Assembly (NCBI RefSeq): GCF_000744415.1 | Contig: NZ_JQLW01000005.1 | Coordinates: 286,650 to 350,649, forward strand | Source: Ghiorsea bivora | GTDB taxonomy: Bacteria > Pseudomonadota > Zetaproteobacteria > Mariprofundales > Mariprofundaceae | Reading direction: 5' to 3' | Length of the DNA stretch: 64,000 nucleotides | Shown here: piece after piece, positions 34,712 to 43,013 of the stretch | Layout: each line of letters opens with the position of its first letter | Numbering within the stretch: position 1 is the first letter of the stretch | Translations under genes and position numbers: made by a program | The notes under the pieces: model-generated | Seen by the model: only the letters and a program-made list of their open reading frames with translations | Told to the model about the DNA's origin: nothing | The model's database searches: none

Positions 34712-35032
34712 CTATTTGTTTTCTAAATACTTATCCACACCGCAAAACATGGTTGTTTGTTTTAATTCTTGCACCACTTCATCGGCATGACGGTCATCAT
34801 CCCAAGTCACGATATACAAATGGGGAGACATTTGTTTTTTGATGTTTGTATCATGCTCTTCAAGTAATGTTCTAAAGGATTGGTCATCAATATCTGCGCA
34901 TTGACGCACAGTGATTTCATTGGTTTTATAGCTGATACCTTCAGGCTCTAGGTTTACTTCTTTTTTTGAGGAGCAAGCCACCATCAAGCTGGATGCACAA
35001 AGCACTACCAATAATTTGGATAGATAAGACAT
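34712..35032 (-). CDS. Small lipoprotein
   Basis: A 106-residue protein. GGAGGTGA lies just before ATG 35032; an upstream in-frame GTG overlaps the ribosome site and is not used. The signal peptide ends with MVA-Cys (lipobox). The mature part has two cysteines (RQCADID, MFCGVD) that could form a disulfide. No recognised family. It lies just after xth on the minus strand with a 33-base gap, so may share its transcript. Confidence 0.72.
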   Translation of the reverse strand: MSYLSKLLVVLCASSLMVACSSKKEVNLEPEGISYKTNEITVRQCADIDDQSFRTLLEEHDTNIKKQMSPHLYIVTWDDDRHADEVVQELKQTTMFCGVDKYLENK

Positions 35033-35065
35033 AATCACCTCCGTGAAAGGTTAAGCTTAGTCCGA

Positions 35066-35827
35066 TTACACTTTGATTTCAATCCATGCGGGGGCATGGT
35101 CAGAAGGGCGTTCTTTGGCGCGCTCTTCTGCATGGATACCACCATCAAGCACTTGGATGTTGGAAGTGACCAACAGGTGGTCAATGCGAATACCCCAACG
35201 ACGGCGGAATGCGTTGGCGCGATAGTCCCACCATGAAAACATGGGTTCATTGGGGTGAAGATCTCTTAAACTATCGTGTAAACCCATGTTTAATAAGTCT
35301 TGATAGTGGGCGCGTTCTTCATTGGAGCACATGATTTTTCCTTGCCAGCGGTCTGGGTCATGAATATCAATATCTGCAGGTGCGATGTTGTAATCACCTA
35401 ATAATACCAGCTTATCATGTGCTTTTAACTCTTCTTGAACATAAACTTTGAGGGCATTTATCCATTTCATTTTATAGGCGTACTTTTCTGAGCCGACTTC
35501 TTGTCCATTGGGCAAATAAATATCAATAATGCGAATACCTTGAATGGTGGCTGCAATGACACGTTTTTGCGGGTCATCCAAATGGGGAATATCAAAGCTG
35601 ACATCTTCAAGCGGGTGTTTGCTGATGATGGCAACACCATTGTATGTTTTCTGCCCTTGGAAGGCGACATGATAACCTGCAGCTTCCAAGTCATCTTTGG
35701 GGAACTTATCATCGGTTTGTTTGGTTTCTTGTAACGCCAATACATCGGGCTGATGTTCTTTTAAATAGTCCAACACATGTGGCAGACGTACATTGAGTGA
35801 ATTTACATTCCAGCTAACAATTTTCAT
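35066..35827 (-). CDS. xth: Exodeoxyribonuclease III
   Basis: AP endonuclease and 3'-5' exonuclease in base excision repair. The 253-residue protein has KIVSWNVNSLNVRLPH, LQETKQTDDKFP with the metal Glu, GDYNIAPADIDIHDP, FSWWDYRA, and IRIDHLLVT with SDHAPAWIEI at the end. Length is close to the usual 255-268. The ATG is 386 bases from rsmB, across a palindrome-rich gap. Confidence 0.96.
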   Translation of the reverse strand: MKIVSWNVNSLNVRLPHVLDYLKEHQPDVLALQETKQTDDKFPKDDLEAAGYHVAFQGQKTYNGVAIISKHPLEDVSFDIPHLDDPQKRVIAATIQGIRIIDIYLPNGQEVGSEKYAYKMKWINALKVYVQEELKAHDKLVLLGDYNIAPADIDIHDPDRWQGKIMCSNEERAHYQDLLNMGLHDSLRDLHPNEPMFSWWDYRANAFRRRWGIRIDHLLVTSNIQVLDGGIHAEERAKERPSDHAPAWIEIKV

Positions 35828-35963
35828 GTAAGACCTCTTGGTTTGTTTGACGTGATAAGTTTACGAATGCAAAAGTGTAGGTGTTTATTCATTTCTTTGC
35901 CATCAATACCCCAGAGTAGCTTCTCTTGCGTTAACGCGTAATTCACCTTCAGAAACGAACCAC

Positions 35964-36035
35964 AAATCCGCATGGATAGCGGATTTGGACGCTCTTTAGG
36001 GCGGGGTATGCCCTTAGGGGCACGGATGTCCCTAA
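35964..36035. repeat. Palindrome cluster in the 386-base xth-rsmB gap
   Basis: AAATCCGC (35964-35971) and GCGGATTT (35979-35986) form one perfect hairpin. TGCCC (36009-36013) and GGGCA (36018-36022) form a second, inside ATGCCCTTAGGGGCACGGAT. The rest of 35828-36213 is AT-rich with no gene I can support. It may be a REP-type element or a decayed mobile sequence. Confidence 0.55.
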
Positions 36036-36213
36036 TCAAGAAATGCCATTTAAACTCTGCTTATTCCTTCGCTTTCAGTGTAAAATGGGTGCAAAACAAT
36101 AGTTTTTCTTCATCCCTTGTTTACACTTTCGCTACGGCGCAGGCTAACAAAGGGGGAATATATTGATTACGCATTCTTCTTAACTTCGTGTTCTTCGTGG
36201 TAAAAAAATAATT

Positions 36214-37440
36214 TCATGATTTGATAATTTGTGCAAAAAAGAATCCATCATGGGTTTCGCTTGGCAATAAACGTTGTATATTTTGTACACCTTTAAATTG
36301 ATTGACTACGGCTTCATTTTCTTCTTTGTGAATCGAACACACAGCATACACCAATGTACCACTTACTTTGAGCACCCTTAATGCATCTTTGAGCAGTGTG
36401 GTCTGTAATTTGGCTGCTTCTGTTATGCTTATTTTATCGTGTAAGAACTTGGCATCAGGGTGTCGTCGTAATGTGCCTGATGCTGAACACGGTGCATCTA
36501 ACATGATGGCATCCATGCTATTATCTGGATATGGCAGTGCTGTGGCATCGGCTTGGATTACTGCAACATTGGTGAGCGCTAAACGCGCCAAATTTTCTTG
36601 CAGGCGCGGGATACGTTTGGGATTGATTTCAATGGCAGTGAGCTTGGCTTTGGGAAAACGTTTGGCAAGCATGGCGGTTTTGCCACCAGGTGCTGCACAA
36701 ATGTCTAATATATGCCCTGTTTCATTGGTTAAGCTGATACCCAATGTTGCCGCTTGTGCAGCTTGGTCGATGACCACAAATCTACCTTGTTCATAACCTT
36801 GTAGTGTACCCACTTGGCTGTGTGCATCCAAAAGCACGGCATAGGGTGATAATTCACCTTCTTTGGCTTGTATGCCTGAAGCTTGGGCTTGTTCTATCCA
36901 TGTTGTGCGCTCATCAAATACTGCGATACACAAATCAGGTGGTTGTTTGCAAGCTTGCATCATGGTTTGCACAACATCTGCACCCAAAGCTTCACGCCAA
37001 GCGGCATACATCCATTTGGGCAATTCAGCGCGTTGATGGGGTTTTAATTTTGTGGGCGGTTCACAATTTGATATTTTACGCAATATCGCATTGATGAAAC
37101 CCGCATCTTGGGGTGCAAAAGGTTTGATGGCTGCTACTGTTTCGCTGACTGCGGCATGGGCAGGGATACGCATATGTCGAAGTTGGTATGCGCCTAATAA
37201 TAAAGCAATGCGACTTTTATCCTCTGGTTTTTGTTTGATAAAGCGACTGACATCAGCTTCGAGTGAATAATAATAGCGCAATACACCATATACCATTTCG
37301 CGGAGCAATGCGGCATCTCTGGGCTCCCAGTTTTGTTCTGAAACTATATGTTCAATGCTGGCTTTTGCTTTATGTTTGTGAATCAGGACGGCATGAAGAA
37401 TGTTTAAGGCAAACAAACGCATATTTGAGGGATTATTCAT
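36214..37440 (-). CDS. rsmB: 16S rRNA m5C967 methyltransferase
   Basis: SAM-dependent rRNA methyltransferase. Residues 1-~145 are a NusB-like RNA-binding domain (RDAALLREMVYGVLR). The C-terminal Rossmann domain has DICAAPGGKTAML (SAM), DAPCSASGTLRRHPD and VYAVCSIHKEENE, giving both catalytic-region cysteines. At 408 residues it is slightly shorter than E. coli RsmB. It overlaps xerC by eight bases and ends a minus-strand operon. Confidence 0.95.
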   Translation of the reverse strand: MNNPSNMRLFALNILHAVLIHKHKAKASIEHIVSEQNWEPRDAALLREMVYGVLRYYYSLEADVSRFIKQKPEDKSRIALLLGAYQLRHMRIPAHAAVSETVAAIKPFAPQDAGFINAILRKISNCEPPTKLKPHQRAELPKWMYAAWREALGADVVQTMMQACKQPPDLCIAVFDERTTWIEQAQASGIQAKEGELSPYAVLLDAHSQVGTLQGYEQGRFVVIDQAAQAATLGISLTNETGHILDICAAPGGKTAMLAKRFPKAKLTAIEINPKRIPRLQENLARLALTNVAVIQADATALPYPDNSMDAIMLDAPCSASGTLRRHPDAKFLHDKISITEAAKLQTTLLKDALRVLKVSGTLVYAVCSIHKEENEAVVNQFKGVQNIQRLLPSETHDGFFFAQIIKS

Positions 37441-38347
37441 GTTTTTTTACCTTGGCTCTAGGGTGTGCATCGGTGTATGTTTTTTGGAGTTGGGGCAGGG
37501 TGACATGGGTATAATGTTCGGTGGTGGCTAGGGATGCATGCCCCAAAAACTGTTGAATTGTACGTAAATTTGCACCGCCCGTTAACATATCGGTGGCAAA
37601 AGAATGGCGTAACTTATGGGGGGTAATGCTCAAGTCTGCTCCTGTTTCCAAGGCTCTATCTTTAAGCATACGTTGCACTGAGCGTACACTTAAGCGTTTA
37701 CCAAACTTATTTAAAAATACGGCATCTTCTTTGGGTAGTAAGTTGCCGCGCTCTTGCAACCAATGTTCCATCAAAGCAACAGCCACTTCAGGCAAAGGCA
37801 CAATGCGTTCTTTGTTTCCTTTACCCAATACGCGCACTTCACCAATGCCTTGCCTAAAGTTTAAAGATAGGTGATTCATATTCACCCCGACCACTTCAGA
37901 AACACGCAGTCCACAGCCATAAAGTAAAGCAAGCAATGCCAATTCACGGCTATCAAATTTCCGATTGGTGGTTTCCAATAAAGCTTGGGTTTGATGTTGG
38001 GGTAAGGTTTTGGGTAAACGTTTACCCAATTTGGGCGCACGGATACCTGCAGCGGGATTATCAGGGCAGTGTTTGTGGCGCAAAGCAAACACAAAAATAC
38101 TTTTTACGGCGGATAAACGTCGGGCTAAGGTGGCAGGCGCTAAACCTTGGCTATGACCTGAGACCAGCCAGTCTTGAATGTGTTCACGAGATATTTGCTG
38201 AATATGCATATCTTGTTGTACATGTTGCTGATAAAAATCCACAAATCGTTGTAGGTCACGTTTATAATTGGACACCGTATGTGTGGAAGCGAGGCGAACT
38301 TGTTGTAATTCTGCCAGAAAAAGGTGTGTAAGTTCAGTGAATAACAG
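37433..38347 (-). CDS. xerC: Tyrosine recombinase XerC, probable CTG start
   Basis: Chromosome dimer-resolving recombinase. The catalytic residues are in YGCGLRVSEV (Arg), the Lys in VLGKGNKERIVPLP, HKLRHSFATDM (His, Arg), LGHASLATTEHYTHV (His and nucleophile Tyr). A GTG at 38275 starts too late, inside the SAM-like N-terminal domain. The frame continues upstream through ELTHLFLAELQQVRLASTHTVSNYK, which matches the family N-terminus, to CTG 38347; the next codon upstream is the stop of the GGDEF gene. AAGGA is seven bases before CTG. Starting there gives 304 residues, the usual length. Confidence 0.93.
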   Translation of the reverse strand: MLFTELTHLFLAELQQVRLASTHTVSNYKRDLQRFVDFYQQHVQQDMHIQQISREHIQDWLVSGHSQGLAPATLARRLSAVKSIFVFALRHKHCPDNPAAGIRAPKLGKRLPKTLPQHQTQALLETTNRKFDSRELALLALLYGCGLRVSEVVGVNMNHLSLNFRQGIGEVRVLGKGNKERIVPLPEVAVALMEHWLQERGNLLPKEDAVFLNKFGKRLSVRSVQRMLKDRALETGADLSITPHKLRHSFATDMLTGGANLRTIQQFLGHASLATTEHYTHVTLPQLQKTYTDAHPRAKVKKHE

Positions 38348-38350
38348 TGT

Positions 38351-39460
38351 TTAATCCTTAGTTGCGGCACATTCTAAGCGGTTGCCACCCAAAGCTTTGG
38401 CAACATACATGGCTTTATCTGCTGTTTTGACCAAATCGTTGAGTGTCATATCATCTTCTGCGCTAGAAAAAGCCAATCCAATACTGACACTTAATGTTTC
38501 GCCATGGCAGGTGAGTTGGCTAATATCGGCACGTATTTTTTCGCCAATTTGTTTGGCTTTTTCAGTATCACAACTGGGCAATAATAATACAAACTCATCA
38601 CCACCCATACGAATAATAGGGTCTTGCGCACGCACATAACGGCGAATGGTGCTGCAAAGCTCGGTTAATGCATCATCACCAGCAGCATGACCCAAGCGGT
38701 CATTCAAACCTTTGAAGTCATCCATATCAAAATACATGGCGGCGACCATCACGCCTTTACCAAACCAGCTGGATAAGGACTGATGACTGTGGGGTTGTAA
38801 AAAACGGCGGTTATGGGTGTTGGTTAAAGCATCGGTAATGGCTAACCTTGCCAAACGTTGGTGGGAAATAGCATGTTCCAGACTTAAGCTAATGACTTGG
38901 GCTAAATGTGCGAGAAAGTCTGTGCTTTGTTCAGGTTTGAAACGTTCTTTGTCGTTAGAGCCCAGCCCAATAATACCAAATGGTTTTTCCTTGGAACCCA
39001 AGCGAAGCAAAGCAATAGAACCCAAATCATTGTCACGCTCTTGTAACCAAGGGAAGTTGCCACCTTTTAATTGCAGCAACCAAACATTACGTTTGGCTAA
39101 ACCCATATTTTGAATTTCACCTGCTTCCAACCAAATCAGGTCTTGTTCGGATAAGGCATGCATAGGGGTACTACCAATGATGCTATCCCTATCCAACCAA
39201 ATACGCACCATATCCAATGAAAATTGCGATCTTAACTCACGCAAAAGGGTGAAACACATGTCTTCAGGGTCGCCTGCGGCTAAAACGCTGGCTTCAAGCG
39301 CAAAAAGACGAGAAAAAAGTTGGTCATTTTCTCGGAGTCGTTCCATCATAGTGGATACATAATCACGCAACTGTGCATTTTCTTTGGCAAGTGCTTGCAT
39401 GCGCCGTTCATTAAAATCGAGCGGCTTTTCGTGTGCGTTATCAGCATCTTTTTTAGCCAT
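38351..39460 (-). CDS. Diguanylate cyclase with N-terminal DUF484 (GAF-like) domain
   Basis: A 369-residue protein. A coiled coil (~15-50) and a DUF484/GAF-like domain (~50-210, with FGIIGLGSNDKERFKPEQS) precede a GGDEF domain (~215-365). The catalytic MGGDEFVLLLPS is intact and an RAQD (RxxD) product-inhibition site lies five residues before it, so it probably makes cyclic di-GMP. In many proteobacteria a stand-alone DUF484 gene sits beside xerC; here that neighbour is fused to the cyclase. Its stop codon lies directly before xerC. Confidence 0.92.
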   Translation of the reverse strand: MAKKDADNAHEKPLDFNERRMQALAKENAQLRDYVSTMMERLRENDQLFSRLFALEASVLAAGDPEDMCFTLLRELRSQFSLDMVRIWLDRDSIIGSTPMHALSEQDLIWLEAGEIQNMGLAKRNVWLLQLKGGNFPWLQERDNDLGSIALLRLGSKEKPFGIIGLGSNDKERFKPEQSTDFLAHLAQVISLSLEHAISHQRLARLAITDALTNTHNRRFLQPHSHQSLSSWFGKGVMVAAMYFDMDDFKGLNDRLGHAAGDDALTELCSTIRRYVRAQDPIIRMGGDEFVLLLPSCDTEKAKQIGEKIRADISQLTCHGETLSVSIGLAFSSAEDDMTLNDLVKTADKAMYVAKALGGNRLECAATKD

Positions 39461-39463
39461 GGT

Positions 39464-40735
39464 TTATAAATTCTCCTCAATCAGGATTTTCCATGTTTGA
39501 TTGGCATCATGACGCGCCAAGTATAAACGCTTAGCGCCAGTGTCGTTATAATTGTTAGAGCGGTATTTTTGGCTAAATTCAACCATCACAACTTCACCTT
39601 CAGGCCATAGGTTTGGGTCATGAATGATATTGATGTCGTTAAGCTGTACTTCAATAAAGGACTTGCGCGCATTGACGCGTTTTTTATATGATTTCCAGCG
39701 TTTAAGGTTGTACTTTCCAGAGCGGAATTTTTCATGGTAATGCGACAAATAAGCATCACTATCCAAGGATTGCCAATCTTGAATCCATGTTTGAATACTG
39801 TTTTGTACAGAGCTCAACAAAGCCTGTTGTTTTTTTGTATCACCAAAGGAAAAGTCGTTACCAATAAGCACCAAGCTTTGTTTGGGGGTGACGAAAGCTT
39901 CCATTTTTTTCAAGTTGGGGTTGGGTAGGGCAAAGCAGCCACGTGTATCTTGGGGTGGGCGGCGTAGTTTGTTTTCTGGATAACCGTGCATCCAAATACC
40001 ATCACCTGTTTTACCATGGTAACGATCCAGCATATTGGGGTAATCAATGGGGAATACCACAGGGCCATACTTGGCACGCAGTGCTGGGTCGTGGCGCACA
40101 GCGGTGAAACGATAAATGCCGTTGGGCGTACGCGCATCACCACGTGTTTTTTTGTCACCACCTTTGGCACCTGTGACAATATATTCATCGGCAACCCGTT
40201 GAAATTCACCTTGCGTATCACGCTGATACACAAACATGCGTGAGCGCGATTTATCCACGATAAAGATACTTTGGATATGGCTATTGGTTTTTAAAACATC
40301 AAAAGGAAAACCTTGGGTGCCATCCACTTTATCAGCAAAAGCTTGTAAACGGACAGTGGCTTCACTTAAATCATCGCTTAAATCGATAGCTGCAAACTGT
40401 TGTTTGGATAGTTTGCTATGTTTGGCATAATCACCAACAGAAGATACCGCTTTTAAAGCAGCACGGCGGTGTGCTTCGGCTTTGAGTAAATTAGCGAGCG
40501 GGTCATTTTGTGCGCTGGGTGAATTTAATATTTGCAGTGCTTTTTCAGGATCGTTTTGTTTTAAGGCTAGGGTAGCCCCTAAAATACCGCGTTCTTGAGG
40601 GCTAATATTTGTGGACTCAGGATTTTCAAGTGATTGCCACATTTTTTGTGTGAGGTTGGCATCATTCGGAAGGTCAACAGCCCAAGCTAGTGTGCTGGCA
40701 CATAAAATAGAGGAAAGTATGAGCCATAACTTCAT
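39464..40735 (-). CDS. L,D-transpeptidase (YkuD) with a C-terminal NTF2-like domain
   Basis: A periplasmic enzyme that cross-links peptidoglycan or anchors lipoproteins. Signal peptide 1-20 (ending AWA). The YkuD domain spans ~155-300 with WMHGYPEN and TRGCFALPN, the His and catalytic Cys motif. Residues ~310-423 form a domain with YKKRVNARKSFIEVQL, a match to the end of the neighbouring TPR protein. It overlaps that TPR gene by four bases, so they are coupled. Confidence 0.9.
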   Translation of the reverse strand: MKLWLILSSILCASTLAWAVDLPNDANLTQKMWQSLENPESTNISPQERGILGATLALKQNDPEKALQILNSPSAQNDPLANLLKAEAHRRAALKAVSSVGDYAKHSKLSKQQFAAIDLSDDLSEATVRLQAFADKVDGTQGFPFDVLKTNSHIQSIFIVDKSRSRMFVYQRDTQGEFQRVADEYIVTGAKGGDKKTRGDARTPNGIYRFTAVRHDPALRAKYGPVVFPIDYPNMLDRYHGKTGDGIWMHGYPENKLRRPPQDTRGCFALPNPNLKKMEAFVTPKQSLVLIGNDFSFGDTKKQQALLSSVQNSIQTWIQDWQSLDSDAYLSHYHEKFRSGKYNLKRWKSYKKRVNARKSFIEVQLNDINIIHDPNLWPEGEVVMVEFSQKYRSNNYNDTGAKRLYLARHDANQTWKILIEENL

Positions 40736-41745
40736 TGTACAGATGCCTCATCAATAATACGCCAGCCTTGTGGTGTATATTTAAAGGTAATTTTTTTGAA
40801 GTCTTTACCATTGTAAGTATTGGAGTGAAAACGTTGCAAAAGTTTGACCGTTGCCATGTCTTTGCCTTGCATATTCACTTCAACTTGATCCAGTTCAATA
40901 CGAATAAATAATTTATTGTTAATCACACGTTTTTTATACGCTTTCCAAGCATCACGTGACTGAAAGCGAGCAGGAGGTTGATAATCATCAGCATAGGCTG
41001 AAAAGAATGCATCCAAATTTTGTGAAGACCAAGCTTCACGCCATGCTTCAAGCGCATCCAGGACCCCCGTAATCGATTGATCGGCAATCAAGGGCATAAC
41101 AGTGGTGTGATGTTGTTCAGCTTGGGGTTTTACGGTTGCAATAGGCGTAAGAATATGAGGTTGTGTTGTTTGTTTTTCTGTGTGTTGTGTAGCCTTTTGC
41201 TCTGGAACGGGCGTATCGTGTGGTGTTTGGTTTGCATGATCATCAGGCATGGGATTACGCACTTGAATCAAGCGGGCATAACGTTGTTCAATCACAGGGT
41301 TGGGTGATGTTTTAAGTGTATTGCGGTAGTGTTGTAAAGCCAATTTAATATATAAGTCAGCAAGGTTTTCTTCCGCGATAGTGTAGTTGGGGCGTTTTTC
41401 TAAGGCAATCTCTAGCTCTTTAACGGCAGCTTTGGTATCACCTAGATTGTTGTAAACAGCGGCAAGATTATTGTGTGGTTCGGCTAGGTCTGGGCGCAAG
41501 TTGATGACTTGGCGAAAGGCCTCAATGGCTTGATGAAGCTGCTGTTGATGCACATGGGCAACACCAAATAAAAACCAAGCTTCATAGTTGTTGGCATCAC
41601 TTTTTACTAGGCTACGTAGTTGTTCAATGGTCTCTGTGTAGCGTCCTTGTTTGAGGTCTGCTTTGGCTTGTGTGACATCGTATGCCAAGGCAGGGCTGCT
41701 AAACATCAATAAGGTGATGAGTATACTTGCGTATATATTTTTCAT
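40732..41745 (-). CDS. TPR protein with an NTF2-like C-terminal domain
   Basis: A 337-residue exported protein. Signal peptide 1-21 (ending ALA). TPR units at ~22-165 (YETIEQLRSLVKSDANNYEAWFLFG-type repeats). A Thr/His/Gln-rich linker spans ~170-225. The last ~110 residues share the pattern W.YKKRV.N.K.FI.IEL.., S.TYNG and W.I..E with the neighbouring L,D-transpeptidase. The shared domain suggests a common partner or joint ligand. Four-base overlaps join it to folA upstream and to the transpeptidase downstream. Confidence 0.85.
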   Translation of the reverse strand: MKNIYASILITLLMFSSPALAYDVTQAKADLKQGRYTETIEQLRSLVKSDANNYEAWFLFGVAHVHQQQLHQAIEAFRQVINLRPDLAEPHNNLAAVYNNLGDTKAAVKELEIALEKRPNYTIAEENLADLYIKLALQHYRNTLKTSPNPVIEQRYARLIQVRNPMPDDHANQTPHDTPVPEQKATQHTEKQTTQPHILTPIATVKPQAEQHHTTVMPLIADQSITGVLDALEAWREAWSSQNLDAFFSAYADDYQPPARFQSRDAWKAYKKRVINNKLFIRIELDQVEVNMQGKDMATVKLLQRFHSNTYNGKDFKKITFKYTPQGWRIIDEASVQ

Positions 41746-42242
41746 GTTTTACTTCCACATTTTTGGTATATTTCAAAGGTATAAGGGTATATATTTTTTT
41801 CGTCAGGTTCATGTTTTTCGCTGAAGTTTTGTTGCCATTGTTGCATATCCAACTTGGGGAACCAGGCATCACCTTCAAACGTATGGTCAATTTGGGTGTA
41901 ATATAATTGCTCAGCATAGGGTATAGCGAGTTTGTATACTTCAGCCCCACCCATCACCATAAGTTCATCATCTTGAAACATTTTAACGGCATCATCCAAG
42001 CTATGTATCACCTCACAGCCTTCAATGTTTAAGCTTTTTTGGCGGGATAAAATGATATTACGCCGTTTGGGTAGTGGTTTACCTATCGATTCAAAGGTTT
42101 TTCGACCCATCAATACAGCCTTGCCCAAGGTATGTTTGCGAAACCATGCCATATCCGCGGGCAAATCAGAGATAGACCACGGCATCTGATTGTTTGCACC
42201 AATCAGGCGATTGTTATCCATTGCCCAAATTAAAGAAATCAT
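41742..42242 (-). CDS. folA: Dihydrofolate reductase
   Basis: Reduces dihydrofolate to tetrahydrofolate with NADPH. The 166-residue protein has LIWAMDNNRLIGANNQMPW with the catalytic acidic residue in DLPADMAWFR, GRKTFESIGKPLPKRRNI, and MVMGGAEVYKLAIPYA. It leads the minus-strand operon folA - TPR - L,D-transpeptidase - DUF484/GGDEF - xerC - rsmB, and its stop overlaps the TPR start by four bases. It is divergent from the copper island. Confidence 0.96.
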   Translation of the reverse strand: MISLIWAMDNNRLIGANNQMPWSISDLPADMAWFRKHTLGKAVLMGRKTFESIGKPLPKRRNIILSRQKSLNIEGCEVIHSLDDAVKMFQDDELMVMGGAEVYKLAIPYAEQLYYTQIDHTFEGDAWFPKLDMQQWQQNFSEKHEPDEKNIYPYTFEIYQKCGSKT

Positions 42243-42470
42243 TGTTTTGCTGCTACCTCATCGTTTCAAGAAGCGCAAATTTAACAGAAACAGGCTTTTT
42301 TGCTAGATTAGGCGCATAAGCTGTTATGGTGACCCAAATGCAGGTTGGGAAAAGCCCTTTCTTTTGTGGTTGGTGTGGTTTGCATTATGCATTTTGGCTG
42401 CAGATGGTTTTATATTAGATGAAGATGTTTTAACTTGACTTGTTTTTGCTAGGGTGTCTAAACTTGCGCC

Positions 42471-42932
42471 ATGTTTGGACGAATCAAAAATCTTTTCTCG
42501 CCTGCTCAAGCTACTGCGAAACGTATCAGTGGTCTTGTTTTGAGCGTGTTTGTGCTGCAAGTTGTTGCGGCTGGTTTTTGTGTGTCCACTGCATCAGCAG
42601 TGCCGGTGCAACAAGTTTCAGCGATGGAACATTGTTTTGCAGGTAATATGCAAACGTCTGTACAAACGCAAGATATAGGCATGAGTAAGGTGGATATGAA
42701 TCAAAGTATGGTGAACCATACTTGTTCCCATTGTGATATGCCAAACGTGAATATTTCATTTGATAAACATAGTTTTAATGTTGCAGATATTGCCGTGGAC
42801 TTCGTTGTTGTGGCACTTGTGCCAACCGTATCCGATGTAACAACAGCAACATTTGTTGTTTTTCCGCCTGACTTACAAACCCAATACACTTCTCTTTCAA
42901 CTTATAACTTAAACCTTCGCATTCGCGTTTGA
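42471..42932 (+). CDS. Small exported Cys-motif protein at the head of the copper island
   Basis: A 153-residue protein. The hydrophobic segment ~20-43 is a signal peptide (VFVLQVVAAGFCVSTASA). The mature part contains NHTCSHCDMPN (Cys85, Cys88), a possible metal-binding loop, and a second hydrophobic segment near 105-130. It resembles the DUF2946-like proteins often found before copper-resistance genes. No ribosome site is visible, and a plausible promoter (TTGACT 42435-42440, TAAACT 42459-42464) lies only a few bases upstream, so it may be leaderless. The 228-base gap to folA holds nothing else. Confidence 0.72.
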   Translation: MFGRIKNLFSPAQATAKRISGLVLSVFVLQVVAAGFCVSTASAVPVQQVSAMEHCFAGNMQTSVQTQDIGMSKVDMNQSMVNHTCSHCDMPNVNISFDKHSFNVADIAVDFVVVALVPTVSDVTTATFVVFPPDLQTQYTSLSTYNLNLRIRV

Positions 42933-43013
42933 TTTAACCTTTTACTAACACATATAGCAATTTTGTTGTATGATATAGTTGCTTGGCAACTTTTAAATTA
43001 GTAGGAGGTTTGG

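Noticed and set aside
35964-36035. CRISPR array or attachment site in the xth-rsmB gap
   Set aside because: Only isolated palindromes are present; no regular repeat-spacer pattern and no flanking integrase.
42324-42560. Minus-strand 78-codon frame before the copper island
   Set aside because: No ribosome site or family similarity; it overlaps the 42471 gene and its promoter region.
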